Shown: in pieces, positions 45,417 through 53,261 of the stretch | How the letters are laid out: each line of letters begins with the position of its first letter | Numbering within the stretch: the stretch's first letter is position 1 | Assembly: GCF_010669285.1 (NCBI RefSeq) | Contig: NZ_CP048711.1 | Coordinates: 1,736,001 to 1,800,000 of the forward strand | From: Kineobactrum salinum | GTDB taxonomy: Bacteria > Pseudomonadota > Gammaproteobacteria > Pseudomonadales > Halieaceae | DNA: 64,000 nucleotides | Reading direction: 5' to 3' | Position numbers and translations under genes: made by a program | Notes under the pieces: model-generated | Databases searched by the model: none | The model's input: the letters and a program-made list of their open reading frames with translations, nothing else | Told to the model about the DNA's origin: nothing

Positions 45417-46370
45417 TCAGCGACCCTTGCCAGCCGCGCGCGACGGCCGGCCCGTGGCGGCCTGCAAGCGTGGAGTAACATTGTCCTGCGTAAGAGGCTG
45501 TTCGCATTGGCCACAGACTACTGACGCCCCCAGCAAGTGACCACAGGGGTTGTGACGCACCAGCACCGGCGGGCCGTTGACATCCGCCAGCCATTCATCC
45601 GCCCACAGCATCAGGCTCAGCGCATGGGGAAACAGGTCCGAACCCTTCTTGGTCAGCCAGTATTCATAGCGCGGCGGCATCAGTTCGTACAGGCTGCGCT
45701 CCAGAATGCCGTTGAACTCCAGCGCCTTGAGCCGGTCGGCGAGAATATTGGAGGCAATATTCAGATAGGTCTGCATGTGGTCAAAGCGGTGGATACCAAA
45801 ATACTGGGTGGCAATCACCATGCCGGTCCAGCGGTCACCCAACAGGTCCACCACATCCGATGCGTACAGCTCATCGGCGGCATAGCGGCGCCGGTGCATG
45901 CGCTGCACCTTCAGCTGCTCGTAGCCCTCGCCCGGCCCGGGCTCCCGGTGACAGCTGCGCAGGGTAACCTCGCCGCCACACTCATCGCAGGCAAGCTTTG
46001 GAATCATCGGTTTGCCGCAGTCATGGTGGATAATGGAGGTCGGCAGGCCGTCACTGATCATGCCCCAGCGGATGCCCCAGGCCCAGGCCAGCAATACCGC
46101 GTCCAGCAGAGCCCTGCCCCGTTCGGTCAGATAGTAGCTCTGGCGCCCCTTGCCCGCAACATGCGGTCGCGTCTCCAGAATCTGGTTGCCAATAAGTGAC
46201 TTGAGGCGGTGCGACAGGGTACTGCGGGGAATATTGCATCGGCTGCGGAATTCTTCAAACCGGCTGGTTCCAAGGAATGCCTGCTGAATAATCAGCAGGC
46301 TCCAGCGGTCACCCAAGGCATTGAGAGCCCGGTTGACGGAACTTTTGGGGAGGAGTTTGGGCTTCGACAT
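45417..46370 (-). CDS. Tandem HxlR-type winged-helix transcriptional regulator, copy 2
   Basis: A 317-residue paralogue of the regulator at 27164-28099, with the same layout: HTH (SVNRALNALGDRWSLLIIQQAFLG), Cys-rich ribbon (HDCGKPMIPKLACDECGG), second HTH (DVVDLLGDRWTGMVIATQYFG), second ribbon (NPCGHLLGASVVCGQCEQ). The C-terminus is basic (TGRPSRAAGKGR). It lies between the SDR and carotenoid-oxygenase genes, both of which carry the shared motif upstream, making it a prime candidate for binding it. An inverted repeat precedes its own gene. Confidence 0.85.
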   Translation of the reverse strand: MSKPKLLPKSSVNRALNALGDRWSLLIIQQAFLGTSRFEEFRSRCNIPRSTLSHRLKSLIGNQILETRPHVAGKGRQSYYLTERGRALLDAVLLAWAWGIRWGMISDGLPTSIIHHDCGKPMIPKLACDECGGEVTLRSCHREPGPGEGYEQLKVQRMHRRRYAADELYASDVVDLLGDRWTGMVIATQYFGIHRFDHMQTYLNIASNILADRLKALEFNGILERSLYELMPPRYEYWLTKKGSDLFPHALSLMLWADEWLADVNGPPVLVRHNPCGHLLGASVVCGQCEQPLTQDNVTPRLQAATGRPSRAAGKGR

Positions 46371-46387
46371 TGGCCTTCGCTGTTTGA

Positions 46388-46411
46388 CACTCGCTAATGA
46401 AGGCCCGAGTG
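46388..46411. promoter_or_regulatory. Inverted repeat upstream of HxlR copy 2
   Basis: CACTCG (46388-46393) and CGAGTG (46406-46411) form a 6-base inverted repeat with a 12-base spacer, about 18 bases before the regulator start. It differs from the island motif and could be an autoregulatory site. Arms this short can arise by chance. Confidence 0.35.
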
Positions 46412-46484
46412 ATACATTAAACAGTGCCGGTTATCAAGGTTGCCCCACCATTGCCCGCCTCCGGTCGAGGTCAGTCCACGCTGT

Positions 46485-48011
46485 TCAGCGCGGCGCAAAC
46501 AGTTCCTCGCCGCGCGCCCAGGTTGCGTGAAAACCAAAGGGCACCCGATGCGGCATCCGTACCCTGGCGACGGGTCCTGCGTCAATTGCAGTGGCGTCAA
46601 ACACCAGACAGTGCGACTGCCAGTTATTGCTATCGGTCACCAGCGTGAGCACATATCCATCATCCTCGGCGGAACTGGCAGTAGCGCCCCGTCGTGGCGC
46701 AAACACGGCTTCACTCCCGAACACACCGGTTCCGTAGTCCCATTGCCAGCGTCTGCCGGTTTCATTGTCATATTTGACCAGACCAGTGAAGCGCAGGGTC
46801 AGGCCGCCTTCGTGCAGCAACGGAATACGTTGATGATAGGCGAAGCGGCTCTTGCGCCCCATGTACAGTGGATTGGTCTTATTGAACTCGGTGTTGAGGT
46901 CATCGATATCGCCTTCGCGCACCTCCCCCGTGCGTAGATTGAAACGCCAGCGGTAGTTGTTGGCCTCGAGCCGCATGTAGGCCAGCATATGGGCCAGTTC
47001 GCCCTCACCGGGCTGGGTGTCTGGCATCGGATTGGTGGAGCGGCAACCGTCCATGACCACCCAGTCGCCCTCTTCCCAGCAGTTGCTGGTGTGCAACACA
47101 TAACAGGGCTCGCATTCGAACCAGCGCAATTCACTGGCACTGCCGTGGCGGGGAATCAACCCAAAGCGGGTCGGCATGTCGCGATGGAAGGTCAATACCC
47201 GGTAACCATGCTTGCGCAGCACTGCCATGTCGTGGAAGAACGGCAGATCATGCAGGATCGTGTAGTTGCGGGTAACTCCTATGTCGTGCGGCAGGCGCGG
47301 CCCCGGCAATTCTATTTCAACTTCGTGCAGAACCTTGCCCCCCGCGTCGGCGACACCGCAGGTCATGAAGGGCGGTTCATCACCGTAATCGAAGAACAGC
47401 AGTTCCCCCGTGTTCGGGTCAACCTTGGAATGCGCGGACAGGCGGCGCTTGCTCCGACCCTCAAGATCGTAGTATCCCCTGGTGGAGAGGTCGGCGGAAT
47501 CCAGACGATAGGGGTGGCCAGCGTTATACCACAGGCTCATCAGGTCGCCATTGAAATAGAAGATGTCGGTGTTGGAGGTATCCTTGATACCGAACGGCGA
47601 CAACTGGTAATCGAATGGCCCCATCACGCCGGGCGATACCGAGCGTCCATCGCTGCGTTCGCCCTGCAGCGCAGCAGTATTCACATAGCGATTGCGGTAG
47701 GCCACCTGGCCATCCTGAAAGTAAACTCCGTGAACCATGCCATCCCCGTCGAAGGGGTGGTAGCGGTTCTTGGGCTGGAACAAGGGATTGGGGCCGTTGC
47801 GGAAATAGGCTCCATACAAATCGGCCGGCAGCTCGCCCTCCACCTGCAGGCCCGCCACGTCGAGTTCATTCGACGTGGGCGCATAGACACCGTGCAGATA
47901 GGGATTGTCCAGGCTATAGATCCACGACTGAGTATCGGAAAATTCCGCGACCCCGCCAATACAGTGCTCCACCGAAGGATATTCACTGACTCTGGATAGA
48001 TTTTGCATCAC
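46485..48011 (-). CDS. Carotenoid cleavage oxygenase family protein (lignostilbene/apocarotenoid dioxygenase-like)
   Basis: A 508-residue non-haem iron dioxygenase of the carotenoid-cleavage family. The four iron-binding histidines lie in RLPHDIG, TILHDLPFF, YVLHTSNCW and PFGFHATWARG, spaced as in the family, and the start has the EGELPADLYGAYFRNGPNP signature. Members cleave C=C bonds in carotenoids, stilbenes or isoeugenol-like phenylpropenes. No carotenoid synthesis genes are nearby, so cleavage of a stilbene, phenylpropene or terpenoid imported by the TonB receptor is more likely. An ATG at 48008 is an alternative start. It has its own promoter with the island motif. Confidence 0.88.
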   Translation of the reverse strand: MMQNLSRVSEYPSVEHCIGGVAEFSDTQSWIYSLDNPYLHGVYAPTSNELDVAGLQVEGELPADLYGAYFRNGPNPLFQPKNRYHPFDGDGMVHGVYFQDGQVAYRNRYVNTAALQGERSDGRSVSPGVMGPFDYQLSPFGIKDTSNTDIFYFNGDLMSLWYNAGHPYRLDSADLSTRGYYDLEGRSKRRLSAHSKVDPNTGELLFFDYGDEPPFMTCGVADAGGKVLHEVEIELPGPRLPHDIGVTRNYTILHDLPFFHDMAVLRKHGYRVLTFHRDMPTRFGLIPRHGSASELRWFECEPCYVLHTSNCWEEGDWVVMDGCRSTNPMPDTQPGEGELAHMLAYMRLEANNYRWRFNLRTGEVREGDIDDLNTEFNKTNPLYMGRKSRFAYHQRIPLLHEGGLTLRFTGLVKYDNETGRRWQWDYGTGVFGSEAVFAPRRGATASSAEDDGYVLTLVTDSNNWQSHCLVFDATAIDAGPVARVRMPHRVPFGFHATWARGEELFAPR

Positions 48012-48068
48012 TCACTCCTGCTGTCCCGGCCCGGTTGCAAACAATGCAGCAGGCACTGCGGTAAACAG

Positions 48069-48097
48069 AGTATAAGTATATAGTATTTTTATGCAAG
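48069..48097 (-). promoter_or_regulatory. Promoter with island motif upstream of the carotenoid-oxygenase gene
   Basis: On the minus strand CTTGCATAAAAATACTA (48097-48081) overlaps a -35-like TTGCAT, followed after 16 bases by TATACT as -10 (48074-48069). The -10 is 58 bases upstream of the ATG. It is the only motif copy with a convincing downstream -10. Confidence 0.55.
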
Positions 48098-48233
48098 TAT
48101 GTGTCGTCGCGATTTTCCGGCCTGTATGCAGGGCCACATGGGGCATCGAAGCGACGAGCCCATCAGGCCCTTGCCTGCACCGAGGTGGTCGACTACCATT
48201 ACAGTCTTTAAATAAAAGTCACTTGGATCGTCT

Positions 48234-49145
48234 ATGCCAGCAAGCCTGCCCCTTCGCATTCCTGTATTTCAGGCCCCCATGTTTTTACAGTCCGGGCCCG
48301 AGATGGTCATCGCCTGCTGCAGGGCCGGAATCGTCGGCACCTTCCCCTCGGTCAACGCCCGCAGCACCGCGGAGCTGGAGCAGTGGCTGCAGCGCATCAC
48401 CACTGAGACCGACCGCGGCCGGGACGCGCCCTGGGCGATCAACCTGATGATGCACAGCTCCAATACCCGCCGCTTCGAAGATCTGGAGCTGGCCGTGAAA
48501 TACCGGGCGCCCATCGTGATTTCGGCGCTGGGCAGCCCCAAAGACGCGGTAGCGAGCGTGCAGGCCTACGGCGGCAAAGTTTTTGCCGATGTCATTGACA
48601 CCCGGTTCGCGGCCAAGGCTGTAGAGGTCGGTGTCGACGGACTGGTGTTGGTGGCCGCGGGTGCCGGCGGACATACCGGCCAACAGGCCGGCTTCGCCTT
48701 TGTCGAGGAAGTGCGCCAGTTCTGGGACGGCGACATCGTGCTGGGCGGGGGCATCTCCTCCGGGCGCGGGGTGCGAGCCGCGCAGGTACTGGGGGCCAAC
48801 TACGCCTACATGGGCACCCGCTTCATCGCCACCGAGGAAAGCATGGCAGTCCCGGAATACAAGCAAATGGTGGTCGCCGCCAGAGGCGCGGACATCATCT
48901 GTTCCGATGCGCTGACCGGGGTCAAGGCCAATTGGTTGCGGGCCAGCCTGGTCAAGGCAGGCTACGACCCCGACAACATGCCCGAGGCCGGCGCAGTCGA
49001 TATCATCAAATCCTCCAGCGACGCCAAGCGCTGGCGCGATGTCTGGTCTGCCGGCCAGGGGGTCGGCGCGGTCAATGATATCCTGCCCATCGCGGCACTG
49101 GTGGACAGACTGGAGCGGGAATATCGAGCCGCATGCGAGGTGTAG
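48234..49145 (+). CDS. Nitronate monooxygenase family FMN protein
   Basis: A 303-residue TIM-barrel flavoprotein of the nitronate monooxygenase / 2-nitropropane dioxygenase family. It has the PVFQAPMFLQSGPEMVIACCRAGIVG start, the AGAGGHTGQQAGFAF flavin-phosphate-proximal loop and GGGISSGRGVRAAQVLGANYAYMGTRF. In CoA-ester catabolic clusters such proteins often act as flavin-dependent reductases rather than on nitronates, so the substrate stays open. It is the first gene of a rightward run with a ligase and two thiolases, 4 bases before the ligase ATG. Confidence 0.85.
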   Translation: MPASLPLRIPVFQAPMFLQSGPEMVIACCRAGIVGTFPSVNARSTAELEQWLQRITTETDRGRDAPWAINLMMHSSNTRRFEDLELAVKYRAPIVISALGSPKDAVASVQAYGGKVFADVIDTRFAAKAVEVGVDGLVLVAAGAGGHTGQQAGFAFVEEVRQFWDGDIVLGGGISSGRGVRAAQVLGANYAYMGTRFIATEESMAVPEYKQMVVAARGADIICSDALTGVKANWLRASLVKAGYDPDNMPEAGAVDIIKSSSDAKRWRDVWSAGQGVGAVNDILPIAALVDRLEREYRAACEV

Positions 49146-49149
49146 CCTG

Positions 49150-50820
49150 ATGCAGACCAGTTCCCCGGCCCGGATTCGGGCCATGACCGAGGCCGGCTAC
49201 TGGGGTAGCGAAACCCTGCACGCCATCCTGCAGGCCCGGCTGGGTGATGCGGCGGAGCGAATCGCCGTGGTCGACCAGCCCAACAAGGAGGAGCTCACCG
49301 GGCTGCGGGCCCGCCGTATCAGTTACGCGGAGCTGGACCAGCTCAGTGACCGGCTTGCGGCCCGCCTGCTGGAACGCGGGCTCAAACACGGCGATCGGCT
49401 ATTGGTGCAGCTGCCCAATATCAGTGAGTTGGTGCTGTGCTATTACGCGGCCAGCAAACTCGGCGTCGTGACCTCGCCCCTGCCGATCCAGTATGCGGGC
49501 TATGAGATCGGGCGCTTTGCCCGCACCCTGCGCCCGGCCGCGATGCTCACCCTGACCCGCTTCCGCGAGCAGGAGCTGGCGCGCCAGGCGGAACAGGCCC
49601 TGGACGCAGTCCCGCTGTGGACGCTGCAGGACGACTGGCTGGACCAGGCGCAGGAGAGCGACGCCGCGCTGGCCAGTCACCGGCGCCAGCATCCCGGGGA
49701 TGCCAACGACATTCTCACGGTGGTCTGGACCTCGGGCACTACTGGCACGCCCAAGGGTGTTCCCCGCTCCCACAACATGTGGCGGGCGATGGCCGACAAC
49801 ACCATGGCCGCGGGCGAATACCAGCCCGGCGAAGTTCTGCTGGCACCGTTCCCGCTGGTGAACATGGCGGCCCTGGGCGGCTTCCTGTTTCCCTCGGTAC
49901 TCAGCGGCTCCACGCTGGTACTGCACCAGCCCATGGACCCACCCATGTTCCTGCGCCAGATCCAGCAGGAGCGGGTCAATTTCACCATCGCTCCGCCCGC
50001 CCTGCTCAACCGGCTGGCGCAGCAGCCCGAGCTGTGGGCGCGATGCGACTTCAGCAGCGTGCGCGCCTTCGGTTCCGGTTCCGTGCCCCTGTCGCCGGCG
50101 ATGATAGAGGTGATCGAGGGCCAGTACGGCAAGCCCATCATCAACTTCTACGGTTCCAATGAAGGCATCAGTCTGTTTTCCACACCCGCCACCGCCCCCA
50201 GCCCCGAATACCGGGCACGCATGTTTCCCCGCTTCGGCGCGCCGGACATGCCCTGGCGGGGCAATGCCCACGAGTCCATCACCACCCGGGTCATCGACCC
50301 CGCCAGCGGCGAGGAGATTTTGCAGCCGGAGCTTCCGGGCGAGCTGTGCATCAGCGGACCGGCCGTGTTCGACGGCTACCTCGATGACGCCGACGAGGGC
50401 GTATTCACCCCCGACGGCCTGTTCCGCACCGGCGACCTGGTGGCAATCTGTGGCGACCCGCCCCACTACTACCGCATCGTCGGGCGCTGCAAGGACATCA
50501 TCAACCGCGGTGGCATGAAGATCTCGCCGGCGGAGCTGGACATCCTGCTGGAAGGGTTTCCCGGCCTGGTTGAAGCGGCGGTCTGCGCCTATCCGGATCC
50601 TCAGCTGGAAGAAAAAATCTGCGCCTGCGTCGTGCCGGCCCAGGGTAGCGCGGCACCGGACCTCGCCGCGCTGTGCGACTGGCTGCAGAGCAAGGGCATT
50701 GCCAGGTTCAAGCTGCCGGAGCGGTTGGAAGTGTTTACCGCTCTACCGCGCAACCCGGTGGGCAAGGTGGTGCGCGGCGAACTGCAGCAACAGGTATCAC
50801 AACGAGGGACATCCCCATGA
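49150..50820 (+). CDS. Acyl-CoA synthetase (ANL family)
   Basis: A 556-residue adenylate-forming ligase. Motifs: VVWTSGTTGTPKGVPRSH (P-loop), FYGSNEGISLF (A5), LFRTGDLVAICGDPPHYYRIVGRCKDIINRGGMKISPAELD (A7-A8) and a C-terminal Lys in NPVGKVVR. It is distinct from the two other ligases in the block and closer to the dihydroxybenzoate-AMP-ligase/cyclohexanecarboxylate-CoA-ligase type. Its ATG follows the flavoprotein stop by 4 bases and its TGA overlaps the thiolase ATG, so the four genes form one operon. Confidence 0.87.
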   Translation: MQTSSPARIRAMTEAGYWGSETLHAILQARLGDAAERIAVVDQPNKEELTGLRARRISYAELDQLSDRLAARLLERGLKHGDRLLVQLPNISELVLCYYAASKLGVVTSPLPIQYAGYEIGRFARTLRPAAMLTLTRFREQELARQAEQALDAVPLWTLQDDWLDQAQESDAALASHRRQHPGDANDILTVVWTSGTTGTPKGVPRSHNMWRAMADNTMAAGEYQPGEVLLAPFPLVNMAALGGFLFPSVLSGSTLVLHQPMDPPMFLRQIQQERVNFTIAPPALLNRLAQQPELWARCDFSSVRAFGSGSVPLSPAMIEVIEGQYGKPIINFYGSNEGISLFSTPATAPSPEYRARMFPRFGAPDMPWRGNAHESITTRVIDPASGEEILQPELPGELCISGPAVFDGYLDDADEGVFTPDGLFRTGDLVAICGDPPHYYRIVGRCKDIINRGGMKISPAELDILLEGFPGLVEAAVCAYPDPQLEEKICACVVPAQGSAAPDLAALCDWLQSKGIARFKLPERLEVFTALPRNPVGKVVRGELQQQVSQRGTSP

Positions 50821-52048
50821 ACCAGGTCTACATACTGGGCGGCGCACAGACCGACTTCGCCCGCAACTGGGCCCGCGAAGGGCTGGAAATCTATGATATG
50901 TTCGCCCAGGCACTGGGCGCGGCGATCACCGACGCCGCCATCGAACCGGCCCAAATCGAGGTGGGTCACGTCGGCAATTTCGTGGCCGAGCTGTTTACCC
51001 GCCAGGGCCTGATCAACGGTTTCTTCGGCCAGCTGTATCCCGAGCTGGCGGCCATACCCACCTCCCGCCACGAGGCGGCCTGCGCCTCGGGCTCCATCGC
51101 CATGCTCAGTGCCATGCGCGACATCGAGGCCGGGCACTACGACATCGCCTGCGTGCTGGGGCTGGAATACATGCGCAATGTCGACGGCAGGACCGGTGCC
51201 GAATACCTCGGCGCGGCAGCCTGGCAGGGGCACGAGGCCACCGACTGCAGCTATCCCTGGCCCCACATGTTCGACCGCATCACGCGCGAGTACGAGCAGC
51301 GCCACGGTATCAACAGTGATCACCTGGCCCGGATCGCGGAGATCAACTTCGGCAACGCCAGGGCCAACCCCAATGCCCAGAGCCGCGACTGGCAGTTCCC
51401 CGCCGGCTGCTTCAGCCAGGACGATACCCTGAACCCGGTGATCGAGGGACGGGTGCGGAAAATGGACTGCGGCCAGATTACGGATGGCGCCGCCTGTGTC
51501 ATCCTCGCCAGCGAACAGGCAGCCCGCGCCCACGCCGACAAGCACGGGCTGCAACTCTCCGATATCCCGCGGATCAAGGGCTGGGGCCACCGCTCGGCGC
51601 CGATCCTGCTGGAGCGGAAACTGCAACTCAGTGCCGGCCAGCCCCTGCTCTTCCCCCATGTCCAGACCATGATGCAGGACGCCCTGCGCCGGGGGGCTTC
51701 CGCGATATCACTGAGCTGGATGGACTGGAGACCCACGACTGCTTCTCGGTCACCGAATACATGGCGATTGACCACAGCGGCCTGACCGCGCCGGGCGAGA
51801 GCTGGAAAGCGGTGGAGGAAGGCCGCATCACCCGTGACGGCGACTTTCCCATCAACCCCAGCGGCGGACTGATCGGGCTGGGCCACCCGGTGGGCGCCAC
51901 CGGGGTGCGCATGGCGCTCGACTGCGCGCGCCAGGTCAGCGGCCGCGCCGGCGGCTATCAATTGCCCCGGGCCGAGAACATGGCGACCTTCAACCTCGGT
52001 GGCAGCGCCACCACCTGTGTCAGCCTGATCGTGGGGGTCGGCAGATGA
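50817..52048 (+). CDS. SCP2-type thiolase, frameshifted in this sequence
   Basis: A thiolase of the SCP-x/lipid-transfer type. The nucleophilic Cys is in SRHEAACASGSIAML and the C-terminal GGLIGLGHPVGATGVRM motif holds the catalytic His. It ends in a typical FNLGGSATTCVSLIVGVG strand. One G is missing in the run at 51691-51696; restoring it joins DALRRG to GFRDITELDGLETHDCFSVTEYMAID and gives 410 residues. SCP2-type thiolases often act on branched or sterol side chains, which would fit a hydrophobic substrate. Its stop overlaps the next thiolase start. Confidence 0.85.
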
Positions 52049-53246
52049 AGACGGCCTATATCTATGACGCCCTGCGCAGCCCCCGCGGGCGCGCCAAAGA
52101 GGGCGCCAGCCTCAATTCCCTGACCCCGCAGGAACTGCTGAAACAACTGTATGCGGCACTTGCCGCGCGCAATCCCCTGAACCCGGTCCAGGTGGACGAC
52201 GTCATTCTGGGCTGCGTCACCCAGCAGGGCGAGCAGGCTGGCAACATCGCCAAAAGTTCCACCCTGTACGCGGGCTGGCCCACCTCGGTACCCGGCCTTA
52301 CCGTCAACCGCTACTGCTCTTCCGGCATCGACGCCATGGCGCTGGCGGCACTGAAAATCAATGCCGGGGTGGCGGCCACCACGGTCGCCGGGGGGTGGAG
52401 ATGATGTCGCGGGTGCCGATGCTGGCGGATCAGGCGCGGGTATTCATGGATCCACAATTCGCCGCCCGCTGCCAGATGCTGATGATGGGCAACGGCGCCG
52501 ACCTGATTGCAAGCCTGCACGGCGTGACCCGGGAGGAGGCCGATGCGGTGGCCCTGGCCAGCCAGCAGCGCGCCGCCCGCGCCCGCGAGCAGGGCTGGTT
52601 CAGTTCCATTGTCCCCATCGTGCGCGAAGACGGCACGCAGATCAGCGAGGACGAGTGCATCCGGGCCGGTATGACCGCGGCCCAACTGGCACAGCTGGCG
52701 CCCGCCTTCGCCAGGTCCGGCGCCGCCGGGGTGGATGCCTTCCAGCTAGTGGGTTACCCGCGGCTGGATCGTATCGACCACATCCACACCGCCGGCAATT
52801 CGCCGGCGATGGCGGACGCCGCCGCGCTGGTACTGATCGCCGACGAGGCCTTCGGCAGCCGCAGCGGAGCCCGGCCCCGGGCCCGGATCGCGGCCTTCGC
52901 CACGGTCAGCGCCGATCCGCTGCAGGTGCTCAGCGGTTGCATAGAGGCCACCCGCAAACTGCTGGCGGACCAGGGACTCGGCGCCGCGGACATCGACCTG
53001 TTCGAGGTGCACGAGGCCTTCGCGGCGATCAGCGTCGTTTGCATGCGCGAGCTGGACATCCCCGAGGACAAGCTCAACGTCAACGGCGGCGTGATTGCGC
53101 TGGGGCATCCGATGGGGGCCACCGGCGCCATCATGGCCGGCACCCTGCTCGACGAGATGGAACGGCGCGACCTGCAGTGGGGCCTTGTCGCCGCCGCCGG
53201 CGCGGCCGGCACCGGCAGCGCGCTGTTGCTGGAGCGCTGCACCTGA
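52045..53246 (+). CDS. Acetyl-CoA acetyltransferase-family thiolase, frameshifted and lacking the second catalytic Cys
   Basis: A thiolase-family protein with the nucleophilic Cys in VNRYCSSGIDAMAL, the HEAF motif (EVHEAFAAI) and the NGGVIALGHPMGATGA region with the catalytic His. One G is missing in the run at 52390-52395; restoring it joins TTVAGG to VEMMSRVPM and gives 400 residues. At the C-terminus the usual CxGxG motif that carries the second catalytic Cys reads LVAAAGAAGTGSALLLER, with Ala at the Cys position. The reading frame is sound there, so the change is real in this sequence. It may alter or slow catalysis or mark a specialised subfamily. Confidence 0.82.
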
Positions 53247-53261
53247 AAAACAGGGCGGGCC

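Noticed and set aside
50817-53246. Programmed ribosomal frameshifting in the two thiolase genes
   Set aside because: The shift sites are plain G runs without a slippery heptamer-plus-structure arrangement, and the same pattern hits unrelated core genes, so a sequence error is simpler.
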